Assembly (NCBI GenBank): GCA_022376465.1
Contig: JACDTU010000020.1
Location: 62,001-126,000, forward strand
Direction: 5' to 3'
Length of the DNA stretch: 64,000 nucleotides
Source of the DNA: Cubamyces lactineus
Taxonomy: Eukaryota; Basidiomycota; Agaricomycetes; Polyporales; Polyporaceae
Shown: positions 23,201-35,918 of the stretch, in pieces
How positions within the stretch are numbered: the stretch's first letter is position 1
Layout of the letters: every line of letters starts with the position of its first letter
The notes under the pieces: model-generated
Database searches by the model: none
The model's input: only the letters and a program-made list of their open reading frames with translations
Told to the model about the DNA's origin: nothing
Program-made: the position numbers and the translations under genes

Positions 23201-25583
23201 ACGTTCACGAACTTCTCGTACAGCGTCGGCCGGCTGCACCAATGTCAGCCCAATGCAAATCAAAGCAGAAGTAAATGCGGATCAAAGTGGTACTGACGTG
23301 CCCTTGAGGTTGGAGAAGCTGTAGAGCGTGTTGATGGAGACTTCGTCGAGGTATCTCATCGTTAATAGCAACCGATCCGTCCAGGCAACCTCGTCGATCT
23401 CGGCGCCCTTCGATGATGACGAGGAAGGTAGGGTGGGTAGAGGGAGGATAAAATCAGCGAGCGTCTGCTCTGCAACGGCTCTGAAAGGGAGGTTGTCCGC
23501 GTCCGTGAGCATCGCAGGATGTTACATGGTCGTTGTGATCCAACGTACTTGACCTCGCGTCCTACGGATGCATTCTGGAGAACCTTGGCCGGTATCCATG
23601 CAAAATGCTTAATCGCGGCGGGATCGTTGTTCTCGCTGTATCATTGTTAGATATACGATGGTCCTGTGTATGATACCACTCACTTACATTTCAGGGTATG
23701 CTAGACTGTACAACCGCCCGATCGCGTGAAAGGCTTCCGTACGCACTGTGTGCTGAGAGTCCCTGTGAGTTCAGCACGCGACCATTACATTCACTGGCTT
23801 ACCTTTTTATCAAGACCACGTCCAGCGATACCTTCGAGCAGCTCTACTGAGACATGATGGAGAGCTGTCTCATAGTCAAGCTGCCCAATCAACTTGCATA
23901 GAGCCGCACGGACTTTCTCATCGGGATCATACAATTTGTGCCTCAACGCCTCTGTAATATTCAGGTAAATCACGTCGCATCATAGCATAGAGGTTGTCGC
24001 ACTTACCATCCGTCTCTTTTCGCACTTCTGGGAGATTCGTGATGACGCCCTTCATCGCATCGATCCAGGTCAACCTCACCGTCACGGTCTTGTCATTTCT
24101 CCGCGCAAGCCACTGCGCCCATGTCGAGGGATACTTGGTCACAAGGTCCATACCGTGCTTGTCCGCGAACATCTCGCCGAGTGTCTGTGTCGACATGATC
24201 CGCAGCTGTACCTGCTCGACGCGGAGCTCTTCTTCAAGCTGCGGTACGACGTTGTGCAACAATGAAGGGCACGCTCGGTTTAGTTGCTGTATCAGGTTAT
24301 GTGCTGTCTGCACTTCCTCATACCGTTCTTCTCGCGCTTGGTCGACGATGATATCCGTGAAGTATTGGCAGACGTGACGCTGTAGCTTATCGGCAGTCGC
24401 CTTGCATACTTGAACGGCCAGACGATAGGCAGGCTGGTCCATCCTCTGTAAAACAGTGCGGGTTAGTAAGAAGAGCGCGGTTGAAAAGTAGATGCCAATG
24501 GAATCTGGGGACGGCACTCTATAAATATGCGACTCAAGTCGGTTAGACCGCGCCGTCGTCAGCATACGAGTGCGTATAACCGCGCTCGCGTCCCCGTTAC
24601 CCTATAAGCCCTAGAAGTAGGAAACGGGTGCATGTACTATAGAGACGGCTGGGAGAATAAACTGTGGAAGAGCCTTGAACCGTGCCTGTAACTCAAGGTT
24701 TCGCTATATCGAACCGCGGCATCATCTGTATAATTGTGCGGGCACCGAGACGGATACTTCGATAGATAAACAAAGTAATGAATGTCAGGCTGACCCGACA
24801 TTCAACACTGCTATATCTCTTCGTGCATGGCACTTTCGTAGAAGCATGTAGACAGGACGGTACCACTCTAGAACCATACGCGTAGAGGTACGTAGACCAT
24901 GTGGCCAACGCGCACATCACGCGATGGAGGCACTTAGCCACACAAAGAGTGAGACTTACCGCATTCTTGTCCATGAACTGTGCCATGATGGTTTCAAGAA
25001 CCTCAGATGGCAGACTCTGACACTCATCTATCAGCGCGATGAGGATGTCCGCCATGAAGAGTTCTATCTTCTTCGCGAGGTCGCGCCGGACGAGGCCAAA
25101 GAAGTCCCGAAAGATGTCAACCATGAGGTCATCGCCTTGAGGGAGGTCACAGACGAGGACGACGCTCTTGACAGTAGACAGAGACTCCAGGAGATGAAAG
25201 TACTCGTTGTAGTATGGCGAATCGGGGCCCTTGAGACCATTGGTGAGCTGCCTGAAGAAGAACTGGAAGATGTCGCGGAGTTCGTTCTGAGTGTAGGGTG
25301 CATCGGGAGCGTAGAGCCGAAGGAGGTCAGCGAGACAGCACGCGGCATATGCCTTGACACCACGGTCCTTGTGGAGGAGGATGGAGGGGTTTATGAGCTC
25401 CTTGCGGACGGGGTGGAGGGAGGCGACGTCGACGTGCTCCTGGTCTAGTTCCGCGAGCTCCTGGTGGAGAGCCTTGAGTTTCTTGAGGAGCTGATCAGTC
25501 GAGAGGCCCCTTCCGACGAGTTTATCTTTGAAGCGGAGCTTTGTGGGCGAGGGCTGCCCGTGAGTTCGCGTCTGAGCGACCAT
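20241..25583 (-). CDS. PDS5: sister-chromatid cohesion protein Pds5
   Basis: Pds5 is the HEAT-repeat cohesin regulator that binds Scc1/Wapl/Eco1 and controls loop size and cohesion. The N-terminal exon (from ATG 25583) holds the family block LRFKDKLVGRGLSTDQLLKK followed by HPVRKELINPSILLHKDRGV, AACCLADLLRLYAPDAPYT and QLTNGLKGPDSPYYNEYFHL, all typical of Pds5. Some fifteen or more exons of helical repeats follow. The C-terminus is basic and then acidic/serine-rich (RAPRKPATKRKAATKTNGAA, then ESSSEEEVEDENEEKNGK) and ends KRQAKAAASDD at a TAG at 20241. Total coding length fits the usual 1,200-1,300 residues. An upstream in-frame ATG exists at 25694, but the 25583 start gives the expected short leader. 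It is divergent from NAA15, with 268 bp between start codons. Confidence 0.92.
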
Positions 25584-25851
25584 GCGGGCCGACTGAGCGC
25601 AGTGGTGGCGGATGGTAGCGAGTATACAAGAGCAGGCCGATCGAAGCTCCCACCACCACAGGCGCGTCGCGCGTTGTTGACCCTTGTTGATCACAGGCGT
25701 CTATGGCGGGCGCTTGTGTAGTTAGCAGGCGTCCCCGCCAGAGCGAAGCTGAGGCTCATCTCAGGCTCTGGCTGTGGCTGCTCTGCCTTCCTCCGTCCTC
25801 GCTCCCTTTCTCGCTGCTTTCGCTCTCGTTGCTGTCGTCCTCGCTCTCACA
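25584..25851. promoter_or_regulatory. bidirectional promoter PDS5/NAA15
   Basis: Only 268 bp separate the two divergent start codons, so both core promoters and leaders must lie here. The NAA15 side is a strong CT-rich tract of ctcgct/ctcctc runs, typical of fungal leaders. No TATA box was seen. Confidence 0.55.
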
Positions 25852-28800
25852 ATGCCTCCCGCTGGCATTCCGCCCTCTCGCGCGCTGCCTTCGAAGGAAT
25901 CTTCGCTCTTCAAGGAGGTTCTGCACTATTACGAGGACAGGCAGCTCAAGAAAGGCCTCAAAACAGCCGACACCATCCTCAAAAAGTTCCCCAACCATGG
26001 CGGTCCGTACCGGCATTGCCAGTGCCAGAGACAGTCGCTCATGCTCCCGCAGAAACCCTCTGCATGAAGGGACTCATCCTCACCCACATGGGTCGCCGTG
26101 AAGAGGGCCTCGAACTCGTCAAGCAGGGCATCCGTTACGATCTCACATCCCACATTTGTTGGCACGTCTTCGGCCTTATTCAGAAGGGCCAGAAGAACTA
26201 CGAGGAAGCCCTCAAGTCCTACACACAAGCACTCAAGTTTGACAAGGTGGGTCAGAGATCATCCGACGATTACACGCTGTGGCTGTATGCGCGCGCGCCT
26301 TCGCCGATCGTCTTCGCGGTCTTGCAAGAGTGATCTACCTCAGCTCCCTATATGGAGACCCGACGCACGCGACATGGCCATCTCGTTCTACAGGACAAGT
26401 CAGCTATTCCCCTGCTTCATCGGCTTGCGTGCATCGCGGCTCGGCCTTCAGTTCTGTCAATGTGGCGCTTATGGAGGTAGAGCTCACATATAATCTAGGA
26501 CAACATAAATATCCTCCGTGATGCAGCCCATCTGCAGACCCAACTCCGGCACTACGATGCGCTTGTTGAGACCCGGCACACGCTCCTACGTCTGCGTCCC
26601 CAACTCCGACAGAATTGGATCGCCTTGGCTGTCGCGTACACGCTCATTGGTAACCTTACTGAAGCGAAGCACGTACTCGAGCAATTCGAACGGATTGTCA
26701 AGGTACGGTGTCGTCCTTTGACATTTGCGGTTGTCCTTAACCAAATGCCTGTAGAACGTGCCCGACTATGACGTGGAGATGTCCGAGGTCCTCCTCTACC
26801 ATGTCCGCATCCTCGAAGACCTTGGCGAATACACTGAAGCGCTTGCGTTGCTGGATTCTAGCGCCAAGTCGCGCATGATCGTCGACCGCGTTGCGATCAT
26901 GGAGCACCGAGGTAAGCAACTGCCCAAGCTAGGCGTACCCGTGTGGGCAAGTCCGCTCAAGGAACTTATGCGTGCCTAGCGCGGATTCTCTCCAAGCTCG
27001 GGAAGCAGGAAGCGCAAGAGGCATGGCAAGGCTTGATCGAGCAGAACCCCGATTGCTACGACTACTACAAGGGATTCCTGTCTAACCGCGGTATTGACCT
27101 CGGTACGTCCTCAGGTAATGCAGCGTTAGCTCCCATACTCATGTGCGTTCAGACGCCGTCACGGACGAGAACAGGGCTCAGGCGTTGGAGATCCTGCGCG
27201 ATTTCTCGGTGCAGTTCCGTCGGGCTGCGGCTCCTCGACGGATCGCGCTCACCGTTGCGACAGGTACGGCCTCTCCTCCCCGTCTGTTATGCACTATAAC
27301 AGCCTCGCGACTCATCCAACAATCGCAGGGGACGAGTTCAAGGAGCTTTTCGAGCCTTACCTCCGTTCGCGTCTCGCTAAGGGCATCCCTTCCGTTTTCA
27401 CTGACCTCAAGGCACTCTACCGCGACCCATCGAAGCGGGAGACGATCGAATCCGTCGCGCACGCGCTCCTCGACTCTCTCGCGCACGCGCCCGACGCCCC
27501 TTGCCCGTCCAGCATAGACCCAACAATGTACATCTGGACGCTCTACTTCCTCGCGCAGCATCACTCGCACCTGGGCCGGCACGACCGCGCGCTCGCTCTG
27601 CTTGACACGGCGCTCGCGCACACGCCGACGCTGCCTGAGTTGTACATGTTCCGCGGGCGCGTGCTCAAACGCGCAGGAGATCCGTATGGCGCTGCGCGGT
27701 GGATCGATCAGGCGCGCTTGTTGGATCTGCAGGACCGGTTCCTGAACGCTCGGTGCGGTAAGTACAGGCTGCGCGCAGGCCTTATCGACGAAGCCGGCGA
27801 GGTGTTTGGTCTCTTTACCAAGGTATGATGCCGAGTGCATGCGAAGACCTGGTTGCTGTATGGCTATGCTGACGCTTGGGCCATGTGGGTACTGGCAGAA
27901 AGACGCACCGAGCCCGGCACAAGACCTTGAGGACATGCAGTCCCTCCTGTACCTCACGGAAGAGGCGGACGCACAGCTTCGCATTGGCAACTACGCGATG
28001 GCGCTGAAGAAGTACGTCGCGATCCAGAAGGTCCGTATAACATGACAGATCCCTGCCATTGGCTGTGCATTGAACGTATTGGGCTTCGTGCAGGTCTTCG
28101 ATGACTTCGAAGACGATCAGTTCGACTTCCATGGGTATTCTGTGCGCAAATTCACGATCAACATCTACCTGAAGTGAGTTGTACGGCAGAACAATGGGTG
28201 ATTTGAGTTTGCTGACTGTGGTGTAGCATGCTCAAATGGGAAGACACCCTGCGCTCACATCCAGCCTACGTCCATGCTGCTATCGGTGCATCGAGGGTAC
28301 GTCGCTCGTTCAGTGCGTGGGGCAAGTCATCTAACATCTCCCTCATAGATACTGGTTCAACTACACGACAACCCTTCACTAGCGACGAAGGCCGCTTCTG
28401 AGTGTACCTATCCCGCATCCTTGATACCAAGCCATAGGCTAAACATCTTGTTTACTTATAGCACACCTATCCGAGGCTGAGAAGAAGGCCAAAAAGAAGG
28501 CCAAGAAGGCGGAAAAGAAGGTTCAGGAAGAGTCCAAGAAAGGTATTTGTGTACACCAGAGTCCCATAGCGACCCTCGCCGCTCATCTGCACACGACGTT
28601 CCTAGCCGGAAACGCGACTAACGAGGACAAGGGTCTCGAAGCGAGTCCTCCAAAAGACGACGACCCCGACGGGATGAAGCTCCTCCAGTCGCCCGAACCG
28701 CTCGAACGTGCGGCGAAGCTGCTCAAGCCTCTGAGTACTCTGGCGAAGGACAACCTCGAGGCGTGGATCGCGATTTACGACGTTGCAGTTCGGCGAAGTG

Positions 28801-29523
28801 CGTACATACATATGGAGCTTTGTGTTAAATGCTTATGCGGACGATCTACAAACAGAGAAGTACCTCCAGGCACTGCAAGCGCTCAACCAAGCACACAGGC
28901 TGGACGCGGAATCACCGGAACTACACATCCGGGCCGTCGACTTCAAGCGGCGATGTGAGTCGCGAGTCTGATTCTCCTAGCCAAACAGCCCATTGACATG
29001 GCCTCCTCGCATGTAGGGTCATCGTTGTCAGACTCTGAGAGGCCCTCAGAGACCGTTGCGAACGTCGTATCATCTGCTTTGCCCAGCCTGGTCCCAGATG
29101 AGGTCTCGCTCGAGCAATTCAACGCGCAATATCTCCAGCGGCACTCTTCCCGCGGGGACGCCGTCCTAGCCGCTGCGAAGGCGTCGCGCGCTTTAGGCGC
29201 TCCTCGAGAAGAGGTCGAGGCGGCCGTTTTCAATGCGCTCAACGCCGACGTCGTGCTGGACCTAGAGGTGCGTCTACTTCTAACCTTGTCTTCGCCATGC
29301 AATCGGTATCTCACGGAATCTGTGTTAGACCGCTGTTGCTATCGACGCGTTCCTCTCTGAGATCCAGTCACCCCGAGAGGACGAGTTCCGAGCAGCGTGT
29401 AAGGAGAAGTTCCCACTGTCGACGCTGTTCGCACCATGCTCAGAACTGCCCGCGCTGCGAAAGAGCGCGGTGCACAAGCCGGTGGTAGAGGCAAACGAGG
29501 AGAAGGAGGAGGTCGTCAGCTGA
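25852..29523 (+). CDS. NAA15: NatA auxiliary subunit Naa15 (TPR)
   Basis: Naa15/Nat1 is the ribosome-anchoring TPR scaffold of the NatA N-terminal acetyltransferase. From ATG 25852 the protein reads MPPAGIPPSRALPSKESSLF, then the family opening FKEVLHYYEDRQLKKGLKTA. TPR-like repeats follow: GLILTHMGRREEGLELVKQG, GLIQKGQKNYEEALKSYTQA, LLYHVRILEDLGEYTEALAL and FLAQHHSHLGRHDRALALLD. There are many short introns. A Lys/Ala-rich charged stretch near 28480-28540 (EAEKKAKKKAKKAEKKVQEE) matches the basic C-terminal part of Naa15. The protein ends EEKEEVVS, stop at 29521-29523. Length is consistent with the usual 850 or so residues. I chose 25852 over an upstream in-frame ATG (25774), which adds a hydrophobic leader foreign to this family. 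Confidence 0.9.
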
Positions 29524-29911
29524 ATCTTGCTTACTACATCCCATCGTGTACATGCCAAACCACACCCACACCTGCACCCCGCGGACAATGTCGCATCACA
29601 TCGCACATAGTGTAGCTCTAGTACCTAGCACCCCTACTTCCACATACCGCTTGTATAGAGCTCAATAGATGCCGACAACCAACCAACTAAGCACTCAAGA
29701 AACCGCATCCACCCAGACCGTCGCCAATGAACGAGCTACTATTGGGACTATACATTATACAAGGACTATGAGCCGTGATCCAGTCGTCAACGTGATGAGA
29801 TGTATATCATGTGCGTATGCGCAGCGTACGGAGGTATGTATGTGTATGTGTGTGGGTGTGTATGGTGAGATCGATAGCAATAACAACGACAGAATACGTG
29901 ATCGGCATGCT
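29524..29911. other. 3' flanks of convergent NAA15 and BUR1
   Basis: 388 bp between convergent stop codons. Includes a TG-rich tract (gtatgtatgtgtatgtgtgt, around 29833-29860). No gene seen. Confidence 0.6.
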
Positions 29912-32860
29912 TTAGCCGTAGTTCAGGCCCCCGCCTCCGCCCCCACCGCCGTACCCACCACCATGTCGCTGCTCGCGTGGGGGACCGGAGGATCGGCCCA
30001 TGGGCATAGGCATAGGTGGGCGCGGAGGCAGGTGCGCCGCAGGCCTTGCGAACGGCGGTGGCGGCAACGGCTGTGCCATCGCCATGGGCATAATCTGGGG
30101 CGGGGGCTGGCCTGGACGGAGGGAAATCGGGGGAAGGGTGGGAGGAGGGACGGCGGGGTGGCCGTACGCAGGATACGGCACTGGAGGGAGAGGGGGGTAG
30201 GGCAAGGGGGCCATCCCGGGGCCTGGTTGGGGAGGGTAGCGCGATAAAGGAGGCCCATTCCGGAAGGCCTCGCGAGGTGGGGGAGGCCGTCCGTGATGCA
30301 AGGCTCCGGTGGGCGGGGGCAGAGGGCGCGGAGGTCCGTCGGCAGGATGAGGGGGCATCGGAGGGCCTGCTGGTTGCTGGTGACGGCGTCCACGCTTGTC
30401 GAACTCGTGTGACGCTTCGTAAGTAGGCAAGCTGGAGACAATAGAACGAGATAAATGGCCATGTACTGAGAGAAAGGAGTCCAGCGCAAACCCACCTCTT
30501 CGGGTCAGCTGGCAGGGGATCTGTCCAGAAGTAGTCATGATCCAAAGCCTGAGCAGCGGTCAAACGCTCGCGCGGGTTGCAGACAAGCAGCTTATCCAAG
30601 AGATCCACCGTTTCAGGGCCAATACTGCTCATTGCGGTTAGTCTGGCTGAGAGCAGGGCAAATTAACTGACACGAACGATTCATAGGTTTGTCTGAGTCG
30701 CCGAGGATGATAGCCAAACGTTTTCACCCCTTCACAACCTGGCAGCGAGTCATACTCGGGCCAGGTTTGCGGGTTGGGCGTACCGCATAAGTGCCAAATC
30801 TTGTCTAACTGGTCCAAATCGGATGCACCGGGGAGGATGGGCTTACGGAAGAACATCTCGCCCAGAACACAACTACGAGATTGGTCAGAAGCGTTCACTT
30901 ACCAGCAGTATAAATCACCGCCAAAAATAAAGCTTACCCGATGCCCCACATGTCAACCTCACCTCCGTACTGTCGAGCACCCAAAAGCAGCTCCGGCGGG
31001 CGATACCAACGAGTGACCACGCAATTTGTGTATTTGCGTTCCCTTCCTCGCGCGTCTTCTTTGTGCCGGACAATGTTGGGATCAAATGCTCGCGCCAAAC
31101 CAAAATCCGCGATTTTGAGGCAGCCGTCGTTGGATATGAGCAGATTGGCTGCTTTCATGTCACGATGGAGGATGTGATTCTGAAAAGGTTATAGGCTCAA
31201 GACAGTCCTGCAGAAAATCACGGAAGCATACCCGATGCATATATTCAGTCCCTTCTAACAGCTGTTTCATGTAGAGCTTGATCTGACTAGGTAAGAGTTT
31301 CACCCGCTCGTTCTCAAGCAAGCCCGCAAGGTCATGATCCATATATGGGAACACCATGTAGACGGAGAGGGGCGCCTCTTTACCCTGACCTGCAGAGAGA
31401 TGAGACATCGCGACATCATGCAGCACGGGACACGATCACGTACTTCTGACCACGAACATGTCAAAAATGTTGATGATGCATGGATGCTTCAGTGCCTTCA
31501 AGATTTTAATTTCGCGCAGAGCAGTCACCGGCATGCCCTCCTTCTCGTTATGCATTAATATGCGCTTGAGGGCAACTGTGCACCCCTTCTCGCGGTGGAG
31601 GGCCTTGTGCACCTCTCTACAAGGATATGAGTAACCGGCTAAGCGGGGTGAAAAACATAGGACATACCCGAATGTACCTTCTCCCAGCTTCGTCATTACT
31701 GCGTAGTCGCCCTGTTGACCGCAACCCACGAAAACGCGTCCGTATGCCGCCTGTTCTTCTTCGCGCGTGCGGTGTACCGGCTTCCGTTTCGGTCGACGTA
31801 CGGGCTTTACCTCGCCGTTGCTCTTGTGCGTCTCTTGCCGAGGTACCTCCGACGCGCTTGCCCGAGCTTCGGATTCCTGTCTCGGGATCCTGGACGCCAA
31901 TGACCGGGGAGAATGGACATTGACCGGTGTGGGCGGTCTAGGTGGGAGAGATGCAGACGCAGGGGGCGGCGGCGGAGGTGGTCGGGAAGGTGGGGGTGGA
32001 GTACCTCTACGCTCTGGGACCCCTCCGGGTCCAGGCGTGACTCGAGGTGATAGCGGTCGCGAAAGCTCTACCAGGCGAGGTGACGGTGACCTGAGAGCGT
32101 ACCCCTCAGGAGAACTGGCGCGTAGCTGTAAGATTCAGGCCAAGTTAGTACCTTGTTCAACCCGTTCATCCAAACAACTTACAGAATCATGCCTGCGATG
32201 CCAATTAGAATCTGTGTCTTTCCATCTGTCTTGCTCATATGCAGCTCGGTATGTTGGAGGGTCGGGAAGGACTGGGCGAGGCGGTGGCAGTCGATGCTTC
32301 TCCTTCTGTGAGCTCGGAGAAGGCGGTGACCTGGAGAGCGTCGAGGATGGAGAACGCGAAGGGGGTCTCCTGTCAGCACCACGAGAGGGACTAGGTGAAC
32401 GGTACGGTCTTCGCTCGGGATCTCTGGAGTACTGTCTAGACTCGGGGACATAGCTCTCAGCCTCTCGCCGCGGTCGTTCATATCGATCCGGGGCGGGTTC
32501 CCAGCGGTCTGCGCCCCACGGCCTTGCATAACGGTCATCAGGTCTGGGGGGTAATCCAAACGGCTGTCTGTGCGCGTCGTCTCGATGTCTCCGCTCTTCG
32601 TCAGTTCTATCCTTCCCCTGGCCGTTATGCGAGCTCGAGCCATTCTCCTGCACATTCGCCTTCTTCTTAAATGGGAATGGTACCTTCGCGACTGGTTTTG
32701 GAGGCGCCTTCACGGGCGAGGGGGATCTTGCCACTGGCGCGGGCGGCGGCGTCGCGTCCTCGAGTTCTCCTTCCTCCGGGGATGAGGTTGCTTGGCGTTT
32801 CGCGGGTCTATCTCGGTCTGGAGTCGTTGATGCCGGTCTCTTCGGCAACGAGGAGAGCAT
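29912..32860 (-). CDS. BUR1: Bur1/CDK9-type transcription kinase
   Basis: Cyclin-dependent kinase of the P-TEFb/Bur1 type, which phosphorylates the Spt5 and RNA polymerase II C-terminal repeats during elongation. The start at 32860 opens a long RS/Pro-rich region ([40 protein letters not shown]). The kinase domain then shows the Gly loop LGEGTFG, the lysine strand VALKRIL, a cyclin-contact helix [16 protein letters not shown] (the CDK9-like PITALRE variant), catalytic [16 protein letters not shown], and a T-loop [19 protein letters not shown] with the activating Thr region. The C-terminus is a Pro/Gly-rich tail ending [16 protein letters not shown] at 29912. CTK1/CDK12 normally has PITAMRE, so Bur1 is the better call. 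The antisense open frames across this gene are compositional shadows. Confidence 0.88.
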
Positions 32861-33129
32861 GGCGAGACTGAGCGCGGCCAAGCGTCGAGGATGCAAGCGG
32901 TGAGAGGCGAAGGTGCTTGTATAGAGTCGCAGCTTGCGCACCAATCCACCAGCCACAACTGGCCGCCGGGGTACGTATTATGTAAGCATTCCGACGCGCC
33001 TCGTGCCAAGAAAAGCAAGTCTAGTATTTGTTCGTGAACCCAGCTTCTCGCCTCCACTTCAGATCCATGTATGTAATGATACGTCCAAGAGATGACAGCG
33101 GCTGTGACGATACACGGTACAAGATATTT

Positions 33130-35737
33130 CTACGCCTCTTCGTCCTGCGCCTCCCTATACCACAAATTCATACCAATCTTTTCCTCGTAGTATTTCAGTG
33201 CATCCAGGACTTTCTTCATCGGAAAGTAATGATGAGCATTCATCATCTATTCCAGGCACAGTCAGTGATGTCCCGAAACATAACCATAACGCTTACCAGT
33301 AGAAAAGCCCTCAACGCGCGCCAACCAGCGGCCTTGTGGATTATTAGCCAATACTTGTCCAGGAACTTCAGGACGCCTTTGAAGTAATCGTTGAATATGA
33401 AGCTGGAGCTAATTTGCAGTCAGACATCCGTTCGAAATTCATGTCAGAGCAGCTCACTTGTTGAGCATGATCCATCGATTCCACAACGCGAGCATGACCT
33501 TGTCCTCATCACGAACGTCGTCCATTTCGAATAGTTCCTCTTCTCTGTCCACAACGGCCCAGGACATGACGCCAAACTCGTCAAGCGGTAGGTCGTTCAA
33601 TAGATCGAATATACGCGGTCCCCCAATGCGGCACGAATATGGCGCCTGCTCGGATTCTTCTTCGCCCGCTTTACATATATAGGGATACTGAGCAGCGGGC
33701 CCGAGCGGATCTGTCGGTGGAGGTGGACTAGGGTACCGAAGGGGAAGATTTCCTCTGTATGATGTTCGGCTGGCGACCGATGGCTCGGGCCTGCGCTCCT
33801 GAGTAGACTCCGAGGTTAGATGCGGTTTGACGTCTTCAGGAGGCTCTGATTCTTCTACTAAGTGCTTTAGCTTGAGCTCCTCAGTCGCTGCTGAGAGCTC
33901 TTCTACCACCTCTGGAAGTTGAGGGGGTGTCACGGGGTTAGATGAATCCTCATCGTCGCTACCAGGGAGGAAGAGCGGATCGCGAACACGGGATGGGAGA
34001 GAACTCCCAGTTGGTGATCTTTGTCAACAAGTGAGTGAGGGCTGAATGGATGTCGAAGCTGAGAGTATTACGTAGACATGGCGCGCACAGCTGTTTCATC
34101 TCTGATCTCATTCTTGGCGCGTCTTTCATCGTCGTCATCGTTGCTTTCGTCTGATGAAGAGTCATCGAGCTCATCGTAGTCGGGCAGAATGAGCGTAATG
34201 CACCACTGTCGACCCTGTGTGTTGAACGCCGATGAGTCTATGTCGTAATCATATGGAAGCCCGTCCCATACTTACGTCTCGGTGCTTGTTCTCTGCCCAT
34301 GTCACCTTCACTTCTCCGTGATCGTAAGTAAGGTGATACTGCAACATGGCGCGAGTACTGAACGGCTTGTGTAACCGGCACAATGGACAGCACCACTGTA
34401 CCATAGTGCCTGTCCACTCCTGATAGTCGTCGTCATCGACCAGTATGTCCTCATTTTCGTCGACCCCGTCAGGATAATAGCGGTATACAACCTTCGCTGG
34501 GGTATGGAGGCTCTCCGTGGGGTTTGTGCGCACGTTTGCTTGTATGCAACGATGCTTGAACCCTACCCGGAGGTTGCGCAGCAGGAAAGGAAGTCTCCGG
34601 CGTTGCATCAAGCGTAGAGTACCGAGGGTGAGTGCATCGAAAGCCGCGACTAGTTCATTAGTGTCTTCGCCTTCGTCGGATGATAGCTCGATGATCTCAT
34701 CATCTTCATCTGAGGATACTATGTTGAGTTTCCGCGCTGCCTTTCCCAGTGTCTCAGCTATTCGATCGGTACTGGCAGCCCGCTTCCTGGCAGACTTCGT
34801 TGCCGTTTGTGTAAATACGGTCTTGCGAGCCGCCTTGACAACGCGCACGCGGGGAGGTTCACCTTCTCTGAATACGTATTCACTCATCAGGGTGTGATAT
34901 GCGGCGTAATTAAACACCAAACTCACTCTCCGTCGCTGCTCGACTCTTCGGAGGGCGATGGCTGAATCTGACGCAAGCTATGGCCAACCACTGCACGAGA
35001 TGGAATCCTCTGTCCGGGACGTGTTTCTCTAGGCGGTGCTACAACCTTCCTCGGCGAGACGCCTGCTCGGCGTTGCACGGACATCGCGCCGGTGGGGATA
35101 CGCGGCACGCTGCGAGCTCCAAGCTCAAAGATGTCATCGTCGGCATTCTTGCGTGGAGTCCGTAAAGGGTCTTTAAGGCGCAACAGTATGTGCGTTGGTT
35201 TACTAGGAGGAGATTTCATGGAGAACGAAGGACTGCGCAAGAGTGGGGCGATGTAGTTGAACGAGGACTGTGGCTGCTTCCGCGCTAAGGGGGCAGCGGA
35301 AGCTATCTTGCGCGCAGCCTTGCGCGGGGCGGCATCCTGTCCACCGTCTTGCTGCGCGGCGACAGGAGGGCGAGGGGCAGGTTGTCTTGCTTGCCAACCC
35401 GTTTGTTTGATAGCTCGAGGCGGCTGCGGGCGGGCGACCCGTTCAGGGTCGGCACGGGGTCTAAGCCGTTAGAGTATTTTAGATGGCTATCATAGCATGG
35501 AATTTCGCTTGAGAGGGAGGATGCACACCTAACTCGACCGGGCTGCAGGTCCGCCACGTCTCTCAACGGATCACTCCTTCCAGACTTCCTGGCAGTAGAA
35601 GATGGGTTCTGTTGTCGTGCAGAGGGGTGCTCTATATGAGGTGGCTGTACGTGAGCCTCTTTCTTCCTCGCCGATTTCGGAGCGGTATGCATAGGGCGCC
35701 CTTGGCTGGAGCGAGAGTTAGAGCCGCTCTGATCCAT
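33130..35737 (-). CDS. SUZ12-like VEFS-box Polycomb protein
   Basis: SUZ12-type proteins are core PRC2 subunits that activate the H3K27 methyltransferase. From ATG 35737 the protein begins MDQSGSNSRSSQGRPMHTAP with a basic, disordered region. An exon with a C2H2 finger follows: WCCPLCRLHKPFSTRAMLQYHLTYDH spans C-x2-C to H-x4-H. An acidic linker (DELDDSSSDESNDDDDERR) follows. The C-terminal VEFS box holds DREEELFEMDDVRDEDKVML, ALWNRWIMLNK and, after an intron, FNDYFKGVLKFLDKYWLIIH and HKAAGWRALRAFLLMMNAHH. It ends YREAQDEEA at 33130. Finger followed by a C-terminal VEFS box is the SUZ12 order. The fungus would need E(z) and ESC homologues for a working PRC2; these are not in the window. It is divergent from the desaturase gene. 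Confidence 0.85.
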
Positions 35738-35918
35738 TACTATAGCTAATTCTCGCGGAAACGCCCAGCACACCCGCAAGCAGAGTGATTGATGAGATAC
35801 CCAGTACAACGAGCAGTGCAGACTCAGTCAAGGCCTTGTTGTTCAGGTTCTGACTACGAAAGAGGCCCGTCGAGTAGTGAAGACTTGCGTATATCAATAG
35901 AGCCGTTGTACTACTCAA
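35718..35918 (-). other. 66-codon ORF with membrane helix, overlaps SUZ12-like start
   Basis: An ATG at 35918 opens a 66-residue frame that ends inside the first SUZ12-like exon in another frame, overlapping the main ATG by about 20 bases. It contains a clean hydrophobic helix (ESALLVVLGISSITLLAGVL). It could be an overlapping upstream ORF in the SUZ12-like mRNA, a tiny membrane protein, or chance. No family recognised. Confidence 0.25.

Noticed and set aside
24924..25448. 174-codon plus-strand frame
   Set aside because: Exact antisense of the PDS5 N-terminal exon, whose protein is clearly conserved; the Glu/Val-rich composition is a mirror effect.
31767..32453. 228-codon plus-strand Gly/Arg-rich frame
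   Set aside because: Antisense to the Pro/Arg/Ser-rich N-terminal region of BUR1; such bias produces long open mirror frames.
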